From contig NC_068350.1 in NCBI RefSeq assembly GCF_014633365.1, forward strand, positions 10,641,922 to 10,705,921: 64,000 bases of DNA. The letters are read 5' to 3'. The translations under genes and the position numbers were made by a program. The DNA comes from Diospyros lotus. Lineage: Eukaryota; Streptophyta; Magnoliopsida; Ericales; Ebenaceae. A model generated the notes under the pieces. The model was not told where the DNA came from. It worked only from the letters and a program-made list of their open reading frames with translations, and searched no databases. Of this stretch, positions 11,171 through 23,100 are shown in pieces. Each line of letters starts with the position of its first letter. The first letter of the stretch is position 1.

Positions 11171-11960
11171 AACAATTATTTTTAATTTTTTGAGAGGAAT
11201 TACATATCTATCTCACATTTGAGACGATACTTTTTTTTATCAAAATTCGTCTCAAATCTAAAATGGGTTACATATTTGTCTCAAAAATCATTCCACTCTT
11301 GAGACGAATATGAAATACATCTTAACATCCGTTTTAAATATTATTTTCTTATATTTAAGATATATAGAAAATCTGTTTCAAAATTTGTCTCAAATTTGAT
11401 ATGAATACTTATCTTTTCTCAAATAATTCTAAATTTGAGATAAACATTTTTCGTGTCAATATTCATCCAAAATTCGAGATAAAAAATTTTCCTACAAAAA
11501 TTTGCTTAAAATTAGAGACAATTTTATTTCTGTTTCAAAACTAAGACAATCTCAAAATTCGTCACAAATTTAAGATAAAAAAGAAATCTATCTACAATTT
11601 TGTCTATTCATAAATTCTCACTAATTTTAGACTACTTTTCAATCTCAAAATTCATTTAAATTTTGAGAAGCAAACAAACCATTTCAAAATTTATCTCAAA
11701 TTTAAGACGGATAATGATCTATTTAAAAAAATATATATATGTCAAATCTAAGATAGATACTTTTTAGTGTCAAAATTTCTCTCAATATCCATCACAAATA
11801 TGAGAGGAATTCTTTTTTTTTTTTTTCAAAATTCATCTCAATTCCATGACAAATAGACTGTTTTCATCTCAATTCATCTCAATTCTTTATTTTTTATGTT
11901 AAAATTTACCTCAACACTTTCAAATAAAAAAAAAACTAAATATTTGTCCCAAATAGACTG
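11170..11960. repeat. Degenerate array of TTCGTCTCAAATTTGAGACG-like motifs
   Basis: Variants of GTCTCAAAT and its complement ATTTGAGAC recur at 20-60 bp spacing on both strands. The pattern resembles the subterminal repeats of a decayed CACTA-type transposon, but no CACTA terminus was found at either side. Confidence 0.5.
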
Positions 11961-12273
11961 TTTTCCCTTGTAACGACAGACGTGGGCTCTTCCTATGCTT
12001 TATTATAAGGAAGAAATCAAATTTTTGCTTGGTTTTCAAATTTATTCTAAAGTTACAATTTTGTCAATTCATCTTCTAATTTTGGAATATGTTACCATGT
12101 TATATTAATATTAAACTTTTGTTAATGCAATAATAATACAATATTTTGATTGTTAATTAGGTGTGCTTTTAGATGGTTGATACTGCTAACTATATATTCA
12201 AAGAGCCACAAGAAAGCATGCTATAATTTGTGGTTGAGGTATGATCTTAAAGAAAGTTTGGCAACAACATTAA

Positions 12274-12934
12274 GGGTGCGTTTGATAGAGTTGGAAAACG
12301 AGAGTAAAATTTCAATTTTATGAAATTCTAATTCTCACCTCAACTCGTAGGAATTCCAATTCCTTGATTTCAAGAAAAATATTCACTTTTTGATTAGGAG
12401 TGTTCAAAAAAATCGGTGCACCACGAAAATCGGCCAAACCAAACCAATTCGATCGATTTTTTTTTTTTTTTTTGCGGTCGAAAATGGTTTAGATTCTGTC
12501 CAAACCGCGCGATTTGCAGTTCGGTTTTAAACCGAACCACCCAAGAAAATAAAAAAAAATTATAAAAAAATTATTATTATAAAAATCTAATAATTGGCAG
12601 CCCATCCTATTTATTTTTTACACTATTTTATCTTTATTTTTTGTTCCTATTTATTTACATTTAATTGTCTTTATTTATCAATATTTGTGTCTTTATTTAT
12701 CATTTTTAAATATTTTTTTTAGTAATTTTAAATAGCATTTCAAACCGTGGTAAACCGCACCAAACCAGACCGCAGTCTGGTTTGGTTGAAAAACCGCACT
12801 AGCGATTTGGCGTGCTGAAAATGATTCAGACCGGCCAAACCGCACCGCAAACACCCCTATGTTTGATAGAATTTTCTGAAACTTAAATGAAAAATGAATT
12901 CCACTCTTATTTTTCATGTCTATCAAACGCACCC
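12274..12934. mobile_element. Tourist/PIF-Harbinger MITE
   Basis: The left end GGGTGCGTTTGATAGA and the right end CTATCAAACGCACCC are inverted repeats. Both sides carry the 3-bp target duplication TAA (12271-12273, 12935-12937), the hallmark of PIF/Harbinger MITEs. It is 661 bp including a nested hAT element, so about 190 bp of its own sequence. Confidence 0.85.
12395..12859. mobile_element. hAT MITE nested in the Tourist MITE
   Basis: The ends are TAGGAGTGTTC and, inward from the right, TAGGGGTGTTTG. The flanks TTTTTGAT (12387-12394) and TGTTTGAT (12860-12867) match at 7 of 8 bases. The interior is rich in AAACCGCACCAAACC-type motifs with an AT-rich core. No coding sequence. Confidence 0.8.
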
Positions 12935-12937
12935 TAA

Positions 12938-13490
12938 TTGTAACAAATTTTAAAAAATAGGAGTTGAAAACTTCTCTTTTTTGTTATTTACCCTAAAATT
13001 TATAAACTAGTTTTGGTGTTTATCTCTTCCAATTTCACACTGAAATTAAAAACCTCATATGATTCTTTGATTAGAAACTAAGTAGTACCCATTAATGTAT
13101 GTTAGGTATAATATATAAAATTATATATATTGTATTCAATATATTATTAGATATCTAAAATTAATGTTTGATATCCGGATTAATTAGTGGTGGGATAAAA
13201 TTAAAGAATAATGTAAACTAATTAATGATAGAATGAATTTATATTATGTCACGTTTGGTAAAAGTGTATTACTTGAGATTAACAATCTTATGTTTGGTGT
13301 ATGAGATTATAAATGAGGTATTACTTGGCATTAAATTACCAAATTATCTTTTGCTAAAATATTATTCAAAAATTAACATCTAAAGCAATTTTTGTAATAA
13401 TTTTATAATAGGATAAGATCAATAAAAGAAACCGAATAGTCCTCCTGTAACTCAGATTCTAGTGGGTCCGAATAATCCCTTAACGTAAGG
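12938..13490. other. AT-rich intergenic DNA
   Basis: The text CACGTTTGGTAAAAGTGTAT and GTTTGGTGTATGAGATTATA near 13252-13310 is MITE-like in style, but I could not find paired ends. No gene was seen. Confidence 0.35.
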
Positions 13491-13546
13491 GGCTCTCTCT
13501 CTCTCTCTCTCGGTTTTTTTTTTGGGGGGGGGGGGGGGAGGGGGGA
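13491..13546. repeat. CT dinucleotide run followed by T and G homopolymers
   Basis: A run of CT units is followed directly by a T-run and a G-run of about 15 bases. It is low complexity and possibly subject to assembly error. Confidence 0.9.
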
Positions 13547-14161
13547 ATAACGGAATATTCCATTTCCCATGTTGCTTGTTTAATGCTGGAAGAAAAAGAG
13601 GAGTTTCTTCAATCGCATACGTTTCTTCTTCTTCTTCTTCTTCAATAGCCAAGTTGTTACAGCTACCACTCATCAAACCAACTGGATATCACAAACTCAC
13701 AAAAATGAAATTTAAAGAAGAAAAAACTTCCTTTACGCTTCCAACCCAATAGAATTTTCTTCTTACTTTCGATTTCCCTTTGGTTAGAGACAAGATCGAA
13801 TAGAAAACATGTCGACCGGCAGGGCCTATGCATCAGAACAGCAGTGTGCTTCAAACAACTCAAAACAATATATATACCAACTTAATTAATTTCCAAATTC
13901 TTGATTCAGCAGTACAAAACAAAGCAAACAAATCTGTATATGTAAAATAAAACCTATATATGTTTGCTACATGAAATTAATCACGCCATTATTCTATACA
14001 ACGATATACGAATACCCATCACATCAAAGGCGGCAAATGAATGAATTTGAGAAGGAAATTAAAATTGAGAAGGCGACTAGAGTGGAGAGGAGAGAAGTCA
14101 CAGACCTGCTTATATAGCAGAGGTGGCTGATGATTCATTGGAAGTGGTGATTGCAGTTCCT
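13547..14161. other. Intergenic, downstream side of the small minus-strand gene
   Basis: A TTC trinucleotide run sits near 13622-13643. The remainder probably includes the 3' UTR of the 14162-14329 gene. No other frame was supported. Confidence 0.35.
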
Positions 14162-14329
14162 TCAGACACCGGAATAACCGGCATCACACGAGCAGGCGCC
14201 GCTGGGCGGGGTGGAGTCTCCGTGGGGGCGAGGCTTGGTGGTGAGGCAGCAACACATAAGAGCCAATAGAAGAATCAAACACCAAGCTGAGGCCAAGGCC
14301 TGTGCCCAACTCTGGTAATTACTTCCCAT
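14162..14329 (-). CDS. Candidate small membrane or secreted protein (55 aa), unrecognised
   Basis: A single-exon open frame starts at an ATG with a purine-rich AAAAATGGG context and runs 55 codons. The N-terminus MGSNYQSWAQALASAWC leads into a strongly hydrophobic stretch (LILLLALMCCCL) at about residues 18-29, suggesting a signal anchor or cleaved signal. The tail is Pro/Gly/Cys-containing (PPSGACSCDAGYSGV). Base composition here is more GC-rich and less repetitive than the surroundings. Upstream on the same strand lies a CT-repeat leader at about 14445-14470, common in plant 5' UTRs. An alternative overlapping frame downstream stays open for about 38 codons and is Pro/Ala/Thr-rich, so a splice or frameshift could change the C-terminus. 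No family was recognised. Confidence 0.38.
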   Translation of the reverse strand: MGSNYQSWAQALASAWCLILLLALMCCCLTTKPRPHGDSTPPSGACSCDAGYSGV

Positions 14330-14970
14330 TTTTTGTATCTGCAGCTAACTTTTCCTTTTGATTTTGCATAAGAGTAAAACCAACCCCCTTCAATTTCAAT
14401 TTCTCTCATCGTCTTCAGACTCCCTTACTCTGCTTATTTCAAGCATGAGAGAGAGAGAGAGAGAGAGATTACAGCTAGAATATTATTTATATATATATGC
14501 ATGTATGCATACAGAGAGGGAGGGGGAGAAGAAGTAGAGGTTCACATGGGCTGAGCTTGAAAGCGGCCGAATCAACATGGGCCAGCCTGTGGAACTGTGG
14601 GCAACTGCAGAGGCAAAAAGCCTGTGTCCTCGAAAGCCTAATGATTTTTTTTTTCTCTTTTTTGATCACTTTAATTTTATATTTGTGTACTTTCGTTTTA
14701 ATTAAAAAAAAAAAGTTAAAGGAGTGTTTGGATTTAAAGCTAGAGTACAGACTACAATAGCCATTTGATTCTACTGGATGTTTGTAGACTGATAGGATCC
14801 ACCGCATTTTGTAGAACAATCCCGAGTTCAAATAATAGTAGTACATATTACATAGAACTTGAGGAGCAACCGAACCATTTCTGGGAAAATCTCAATAGAA
14901 AGACAATTTAACGAAAATGGGATATTATCTAACCAAATAATCAGCCACTAATACTATCAAGAACAAAAGT
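14330..14970. other. Upstream region of the small gene, then intergenic
   Basis: Contains a GA/CT microsatellite (about 14448-14468) and a TA/TG-rich stretch (about 14485-14510), then unassigned DNA. Long apparent frames on both strands at 14487-14846 cross the low-complexity tract and have no protein-like character. Confidence 0.35.
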
Positions 14971-15125
14971 TGCCTCTAGGGCATAAGTTAAGTGGTGGGT
15001 AAGTGACTGAGATTAGTACTAATAAGTCACGAGTCTGATACTCAATTTAGATAAGAGTCAAAGATTCGTCTACGATTTATCTCTTTTGTTAAAATTGAAA
15101 ATACAAGTGGTTAGAGGTCACGTAA
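14971..15125 (+). repeat. Possible decayed tRNA-derived SINE
   Basis: The text GTTAAGTGGTGGGTAAGTGA, about 45 bases before AAGTCACGAGTCTGATACTC, resembles the A-box/B-box arrangement of a plant SINE head. No clear tail or target duplication was found, so the call is tentative. Confidence 0.3.
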
Positions 15126-15668
15126 GAACGATAATCTCAAAAATAAAAGTATAAAAGATCAATTTATGAGATCAAAGTGCATCGAGAGAAAGTAAAGGAT
15201 TTTATAATTTAATAATTGCTTTTAAATGCCAAAGCGTATAACCCAATTATTACACCAGCACCTTACTAGTAAGGAAGGTGGGGAGGAAATGTATCATTCC
15301 CAATCCACCAATAAAGGTTACGTTCATTCGCTTTTTATCTTTTTTATTATACACTTTCTTCATTTCATAACTTCTCTTTTTCACTCTCTTAGGTGACTCT
15401 CACTTTATCCAAAAAAAAAAGAAGACTAGGGAATGGGAGTTGTCGTAAAGCAACCTTTTCGTTATTATATTGAGTCATGGTTCAATTATCTGCTCTCTCA
15501 TTTTAGTGCAATGACACCAAGCGCCAGTATACATAACGGAAATGTTATTTAAATATTAAGTTTGATAGTTTGATTGATATTTTATATTTATATTAATATG
15601 GTACAAAGTATAAGTTATTAATACAAAATATAATCATAAATGTTAAATTTAAATGTCTAAATAATATC
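15126..15668. other. AT-rich intergenic DNA
   Basis: No supported gene or element was seen. The copia fossil begins at its right border. Confidence 0.35.
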
Positions 15669-15874
15669 CTCTAGTAGACTTATTGTATTTCGCTGATCTT
15701 GTCTAATTTGCATTAGCATAGTATTCAATTTTTCGGTTGCCGCATTTTATGAATACCTTGTATACCTTTAATATATCTAAATATATGATTCAATACACCT
15801 AGATGCCTTTGCGCAGAAACATGCATAAACTAACTTACAGCACTAACACTAAAGGCAATATCCAGCCTTGTGAG

Positions 15875-17120
15875 TAGAGATGGCAAACGGGCCAGCCCGG
15901 CCCGCCACCAAGTGGCCCGCGAGGCCAAGCGAGCCTAGCCAAATCGGCCAGCTTAAAAACGAGCCAGCAGATTGCTGGCCCTAGCCCGGCCCTACACGGG
16001 CCCGCGGGCCAAACGGGCCAGCCCAGCCCGCCCAGATTTTTTTTTTTTTTCTGTTTGATACCATTTTTGGCCATTTAGCCCACTTTGACTACGTGGCCCA
16101 CTTCCGTTTACCTACTTCCTTCTTTAGTTGCAGGCCAATTCCCTTACACCTGCCATTCTCAAAGTTGTAATGCATTATATCAGAAGTTACAAAATAGACA
16201 AATAATTTTACAGATATTTAAAATAATTAAAATTAAATTAAATAAGAAAATAGCAGCCACCGCAACTAAAATGCTGCAAGGTTACACATTGTATCAAAGA
16301 AAGTGGTATGTGGCAGTAAACTGATAAAGCAATCCAATCACTAAACATTCAACTATCTAACCAGAGAAGCAATTAAAATTACTACTACATGAGCATACAA
16401 ATTCCAGATGAAGAAAAATAACATGCTCAAAGAGCCATTTCTGGAGGCTAAATTACAAATAAGAAGAAAAAAAATAATTAAAAATTATGCCTCTAATCTT
16501 CATCCTCTTCATCAACAACAACATTTGAGTCTTGTTTAGAAAGTCTTATATCATCAATGCTTGACTCCTCCTCCTCATCATCATCTATAATAAAAAATTA
16601 CATATGTTAATTATTTATCATATAAGAGAAATGTTTAATGTTATGTTAAATCCCAAATATTAGAAAGTTTAAAAAAAATTACCTCCAAAACCAAGCAACA
16701 TTTTATGTTAAAACTTGAACTTACCTTTAGCTAGGCAACAGCAGGCAGGCAACGTAAGAGCAAGGGCGAGCAGCAGCAGGCAGTGAGAGAGAGAGGACGA
16801 GGGGCGAGACTGAGAGCGAGGGGCGCGGGCGACAGAGGACGAGCGAGGGCGACTGAGGGGCGAGGACGGCGAGACGAGGGGCGCGAGCGAAGGAGAGGGC
16901 GAGGGCGATGGCGAGGGCGACAGAGGGCGAAGGCGAGACAGAGAGTGAGGCCGAGGGCGAGACAGAAGGCGAGAGGCAAGGCTGAGAGCGAGGGGTGCGA
17001 GCTGTTTGGGGGGGGGGTGTGGCCGATTAGCAGGCCGGGCCAAATCGGCCCGGCCTTAAATGGGCCAGCAAAATGCTGGCCCTAGCCCGGTGTCGGGCCA
17101 AACCCATTTTGCCATCTTTA
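15875..17120. mobile_element. Non-autonomous hAT element, GC-rich, with 8-bp target duplication
   Basis: The ends are TAGAGATGGCAAACGGG and, inward from the right, TAAAGATGGCAAAATGGG. The flanks 15867-15874 and 17121-17128 are identical (CTTGTGAG). Subterminal GGGCCAGCCCGGCCC motifs flank an AT-rich core. On the minus strand an acidic stretch (DDDEEEESSIDDIRLSKQ) follows a plausible splice acceptor at about 16587 and ends in a stop; it could be the last-exon remnant of a hAT transposase. The GC-rich stretch at 16740-17020 is an imperfect GGCGAG repeat. Confidence 0.85.
16740..17020. repeat. Imperfect GGCGAG-type repeat inside the hAT element
   Basis: GGGCGAG, GGCGAC and GAGAGCGAGG units recur throughout, giving long open frames in several phases that are not credible proteins. 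A G-run closes the stretch. Confidence 0.8.
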
Positions 17121-17326
17121 CTTGTGAGAGAAAGATAGATCAATTTACTTACCAGTCTTTGGTATCTAACCTTATCCACAATATAATCAATTTATGTGCT
17201 CCTTGATTTTCAATTTTGTTCCAAATGAGTGCTTGCAGCTCTGTAGACTATTTTCACAGTTTTAGTGAGAAGGTCTAGACTATATTTTCTCTGAGTTATG
17301 AAAATACCTCTTTTACTCCTTGCTAC

Positions 17327-18837
17327 TGTTAGAAAACATGATCTGATCATACGCAACGAAAAATAAAATTTGATTTTATTGGTATCACATTTTTCAAATC
17401 TTACGGTTAAATCGAAAATACAAAAGGGAAAAAGTTATCTCGAAACGAAATCTGATTTTGTAGTTGATAACCCGCCTGATATCTCCCACGTGTGAGATGC
17501 CGAGTTGGTCCACCCGAAACCGTTAAGACTTCAATAGACTTGAGAGAAAAAGGGACACGGAAATTTTCTCTAAAATTTCCGTTTTTGATCCAACGGATTG
17601 ATTCAACGGATTCTGGGTTTAATGTTATATTTATAAACAAGAAACCCTAAAACCCTAAGTGCTAATTGGGCTGGGCTTTAGGTGCTAGCAAAAAAGCCCA
17701 ATCCAAATTAATAATTAAATAAATAATCATATTGCTTATTTAATTATTCTTATTTCTTAAATAATTGCACTTATAATTTAGTAATTCCATAATTACTAAA
17801 TTTGCCCCTTTTTCTTTTAAAACGATTTCTATTGAGTGGGACTTTCTGGGTTCACAATTAAATTGGCAACGAAAATTAATCAATTATTAATTCTCGTAAA
17901 ATATGAGTGACATCTAGCAATATGTCATGATTACCCAATTTAATGTGAAGCGGGAATGTGAACCTTACACTACGGTGCCCCTGCAATACAGTCCCTCTAT
18001 CATATTATATCCTGACGAGATATGAGATCACGCTCAGTAGGTCAAATCTCTCGATCTCATCGTATGACCAAATCCAATAATCACACTTGACTAATATGAC
18101 ACAACCTTTACGGAATTCAAATTCCGTCGTCATATTACCTCGGTTAAGGATTTATCGTCAAGTGACTACTGGATCGCATAGGATATCCTCCTCGTATATC
18201 TCGAGGTGATAGATTCCATGTCTGATGCACACATACCTCGTGTGTCACTGAACTAGGCACATAGATACGTACGGCTATCCCTGATTAGGACAGTCATGTA
18301 ATATCGCTGATATCCTAATCCACTAACACACAGATATCCATGTCATCTCAAGTCTAAAGACTAATGCAAATCCGTAGTTAATATTGAATCATTGACCCGT
18401 GAGATAAAACCCATGTAATTCAATATTAATAGTCCCGTTCAGTAAACTCGTTCCTTTAACGAGCACCCACTCGTCTTCCTTCTGTATTTTATACAGAGTG
18501 GTACGAGACCCACCAATCTTGTCTTTCGGTATCTTATACCGAACAAAGAGGAAGACGATGTGTCGGCCTTTGCGAGTTACTAATTATCCAAATTAGGAAC
18601 TTTATGGCCAGGAACATATTTATAGTATAACGTATTGTGGATTATCCGTCTCGATTATTCTTAACAATTAAGAATGGTATCCACTCCTTATTATACTAAA
18701 GGATATTTATATGTTCAATTCAAATCATATTGCAAATTAAATTAAACATAAAACTTGCCATTAAATAAAGTTTAAAGAATTACAAGATTAAGCCCTATTG
18801 TGTCACTACAACTGGTCTTAAGGGCTTATATCTAACA
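17327..18837. mobile_element. Solo LTR with 5-bp target duplication GCTAC
   Basis: Starts TGTTAGAAAAC and ends TTATATCTAACA (TG..CA, with TGTTAGA/TCTAACA as terminal inverted bases). It is flanked on both sides by GCTAC (17322-17326 and 18838-18842). It is 1511 bp with no internal domain, so a solo LTR left by recombination. The copia RT fossil reads on across it once it is removed. Confidence 0.88.
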
Positions 18838-19868
18838 GCTACTTTCATACCTAGAAAGTATTTAAGTGTTCCAAGGTCTTTAACTTTAAACTCAACTTAT
18901 AAACACCCTTTTAGTTATTGAATTCCTAAACCATCGTCACATGTAAGAATCATATTATCTACATATATTATTAAAATAGATTTTCTCATATTTTTTGTTT
19001 GGTTCTATTGATACCAAAAATTTCATAATTGTATTAAATTTTGTAAACCATATCCTGATAGAGTTGTAACCTGGGAGCCAATCATAAGAGTTGTGAGTTG
19101 GCTACATTTCTAATTAATCTTGGATATATTTTAATTAATATCAGTATTTCTCTTTTAATACGTGGCAATACGTTCATCTTTGTATTTTACTATTTAGATT
19201 AATCCCAAAGAATGTAGCAATGTCAATCGAGTTATGATGAGATCATACTAATGAGATCAAATGACCGATGCTCCATTCTTAAACTATTCCTAGTCATAGG
19301 ATTATAAGGTGGGGCCTCTATAATATATCATCAAAACCAGTACGCACTATGCATGCTCGTAAGGAGAGTAGTTAATCTCATTAACTACTTGTGTGGTGAC
19401 ACTAATACAAGTGTGTAGGTGTTCATTTGTGAATGAGTTCACTGAATGACCTAACTTGAGAACACTCATATGGAAAATCTTACTAAATGTCAATCGGGAG
19501 TTCTATGTGGCGACAAGTGCTAATAATCTCTTTTCCTAAGGTACCACAGTTATCTTGTGTGAGGAGTGTCATGCTTTGATGCCATTGTACGGGGTCCAGC
19601 AAGATGGGTCCCTAATAGGATGGTTATTGAGTATGATTTGAATCATACGAAGGTAGGTGAGTACGCAAGATAAAATCTATTGACCTTAGTAAGATTTAAA
19701 AGGTATATGCCCTATGTGAATGATGAAGTCACAACTCAAGGAGTCGTTGGCCAACGCAGATAGTTAAGAATTAATAAGAGTTATTAATTCGACTATATGA
19801 GTTGTGGACTTAACATTCGTACACATAGTGTTAGTTATTAGAAGTTTGACATTTTACCATACTTCTAG

Positions 19869-22620
19869 TATAACACCCAGCCTCCCCAGGCGTATCACTA
19901 TAAGGGAATTCTCGGGAATCTTTTTTTTTTTTCAAATTCATCACATGCGGTGTATCAAGAACAATCTTCACATGCACACACAGGCTGTCACACGCGGTGA
20001 TTCGAAGAACAATCTTCACATGCAGATAAGATCCCGGAAACCCCAATCATGCTCGTTTAACTAACAAGATCAATAATCTTAAACTAAACGAGACATAATA
20101 TTACGCAGCGGATATAATAACATCAAAATGTCGTGGGCTTCCACGAGATTCTTATATAGTATTTCCACAACAAAATACGTTGTACAAAACTACCAAATGA
20201 TAACAACATTATCATATAGTCATTATCATATAGTCGTTCATACATATATCAAAGTAAATACTATCACCTTAAAATGCTACAACATCTATCATACTAAGCA
20301 CCGTTGGCCTTCAATTAGCCACGTCCTCGCCTTCGCTGTAGTCCCTAGCTAGAACGTTGAACGTTCTAGGGACATAACCCAGATTAGATGATAAAACATC
20401 TAAGTGATGGCATGATACAGCTTACTGAATGCATGAAACACACACACGAGCATGGTATATACAGACAACGACGACATGCAACACATCTAACTTGAGAAAT
20501 CTTCCTCACATACTCAACCTCCAGTGAAAAATTAATTCCACACACCTTTGGGGTTGACCTTGTCGCGACATACTTAATCCCCGAGTGCCCTACCGTGTCA
20601 CCCGATCACCGAGATTAACCTTGCCCCATTCTCAAGAAGACCCCATCCCGTCCCCCACAGACACAACAATGACACGAAAATCGATACTATGATGATATGA
20701 AAATCACACGACATGCACCGACTCTTTTATAAGTAAAAACAATTTATGCAATATACCACATGTTCAATATGCATACGATGCCACAAGTACTTACATAAAA
20801 CGCCAACACGATATAACCCAAATTCCAGAGGGTATAACCGCTCGTGGAGACTTGTTTAAACACATGCAACCTGAGCTCGGGAGGGTAGAACCGCTCACCT
20901 GAACCCATTAACACACACCAAATCATTTTCAAGACAAAGGGTAAGACTGAAATCGAACCACTCACCTAAATTCAGTAAAGTCAATTTGTGCCTCGTAATG
21001 CGTGCTAAGCCTCGAAATGCGCCCCTAAATAATTTTCTGACTTTGGCATGCTCCTCTAGCCTCAAATTAATCGTCAAAATTTTCTGAAATCTTTTCAAAA
21101 ATTTTCTCCAATTTTTCCTATCTTACTTCCATTTCTTTTTCTTTTTTTCCTTTTCTTTTCTTTTTCTTTCTTTTTTTTTTTTTCTTTTCTCCATCTTCTT
21201 CCTCCTCCTTCTTCTTCCCGCGCCTCTACTCCTGCGCACACAGCACGCGACCACCATCGCTTGGCCCTCCACCAACCTGTTCTCAACCCTCAGCTGGCCT
21301 CTTCTACCACGACGGACCACCGCCGACCTACACCACCCCCGCTGCCACCCGCAGCAGCCTTATGTCAGTCGTTGAGCTTGCAGCCATGGTCGCAGCTTCG
21401 CTGCTTCTAGTCGCCACCGGCCGTGCTTGCAGCTTAGCCACTCGCTTCACCAACCGCCCGCACGCTCATGGCCGTTGCCTTGACCTGTTGCTGCTTCGCC
21501 CGAGCTGATTCACGTCGGCCATGGCTTCGCTTGGTCTTGCTGGAAGCTCGCGACCATGGCTGTCGCGGGCGGTTGTAGCCAGCTTTGGCTGACTCCAGTC
21601 ACTTCCTCGGCTGCCTTGGCCTCCGACATAAGCTCTCAGCTTCTCCCTCGACCTCTCGGCCATTGCTCGTCGCCAAGCTCTCTCTCTCGGCCAACTTCTC
21701 TTTGCAACTTCTCTGTTTCCATTTCACTTCCATTTTCCTTTTTTCTCTCAAATGACCCCTATTTATAGAGATCCCACTGACTCAAGAGCCTTGGCCACCA
21801 CTCCTTGCTCCCACTTGCATCAAAACTTGGCCACTACTCCAAGCAATTCGACCATGAAGCTTCTCAGCAGCTTCCACCAGCACACACGCACACACGTGTA
21901 TATATATATAACTGTATATTACACTATAATCTTAAAGGAAATTACACATTAAACCCCAATTTTTATCTTAATTTCACTTGGGTAAATCTCTAATTGCAAT
22001 TACATCCTTAAACCTCAAATTAATTTTCATTATAATACCGAAAACACAAAATTAATAACTTCAAAGTTGCTCAATAATGACAATTTCGCCCCAATGTCCT
22101 CACTGGGCTATTGTTTCATCCCGAAACCACTGAAATGTTGTTTCTTATGAAAAATTGAAGCCCCCTCAAGCTTCCATTGATTTCCCAGAGGTTTCCTATG
22201 ACAATTCGGTAATTTAGGCTGAATTGACGTTGTACCAAAAACTGTCTCTGATTTGACTTCTTTCAATATCATAAATCACGTTTTGATATGCTTGATGACT
22301 TCATACCCTTTCGTTTAGACATCTAAGTCCCGATACATTCCCTCTCGCTGATTCGACGACTTATTTTTCTATCACAACCATTTTTTTGGTATCCCAGACT
22401 CATTCAAACAACGTGACAACCAAACGAAATATGGGATATTATATTCATCCACAACATACTTTTTTTCCCAGAGATACTCATGTTCCGGGGCATTCCCTTC
22501 AATCAATTCGGTTGTTTATAACTCCAAGAGATTATACTTAAACCCCAAAACTTCTAATAATTTCATTTTTGCCCCTGGATAAATTATTTTTTAGTCCTTT
22601 AGAAATTCCCGGGTATTACA
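19869..22620. mobile_element. Solo LTR nested in family A LTR, target duplication TCTAG
   Basis: Starts TATAACACCC and ends GGGTATTACA (first TG mutated to TA), 2752 bp. It is flanked by TCTAG at 19864-19868 and 22621-22625. The undisturbed inverted copy at 60313-60322 carries a single TCTAG at this point, proving the insertion. It contains a T-rich tract, GC-rich stretches at 21180-21560 and many false frames. No retrotransposon protein domain was seen. Confidence 0.88.
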
Positions 22621-23090
22621 TCTAGACTATACCGGGACATTATGATAGAGGGATCGAATAACACCGAAACTTGTCATGAAAATGTTCATTAGAAGTGTCA
22701 TTTGCATTTCATTATGATATGAGGGCCATGATACGTTGCTAGACGTCAATCTTGTCTAAGGGCAAGATAATAATTTTTTGTCATAAGATGAAATAAATTA
22801 AGGATCGTAATCAAAGAGTTTTATTAAGAGTATGATTCTATAAATTGCCCTTTTCCATTTTCATAGTGAACCTATAAGGTCACACACAAACAAATAGGAG
22901 TTTCATGAAATATTAGTGGGACCGAAAAATATTTTTGGGGCCCGAAAGATTTCGTGGATTTTCGGGGTAAGCTAGCACTCGAGGAAAAGTCCACAAAATG
23001 TTAACAAAATGAGCAAAAAATAAAACAAGGTGAAAAACCCACAAATGGGTTGGGCCTTGGCCCAACATGTTTATAACATGCTCAGGCTTT

Positions 23091-23100
23091 CTATAAATAC
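23091..23100 (+). promoter_or_regulatory. TATA-like box in family A LTR
   Basis: CTATAAATAC lies about 430 bp before the LTR 3' end and is conserved in the inverted copy (reverse complement at about 59767-59776). This position fits an LTR promoter; use in vivo is inferred. Confidence 0.5.

Noticed and set aside
13452..13863. Frames spanning the CT/G-run and TTC repeat
   Set aside because: Open only because of homopolymer and trinucleotide runs, e.g. poly-Gly and poly-Ser stretches.
16708..17085. Long Pro/Ser/Arg or Arg/Gly-rich open frames on both strands
   Set aside because: They are produced by the GGCGAG repeat inside a hAT element; several phases are open at once and composition is extreme.
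21095..21768. Several Arg- or Ser-rich frames
   Set aside because: They lie in a T-rich/GC-rich part of a solo LTR and are mutually overlapping on both strands.
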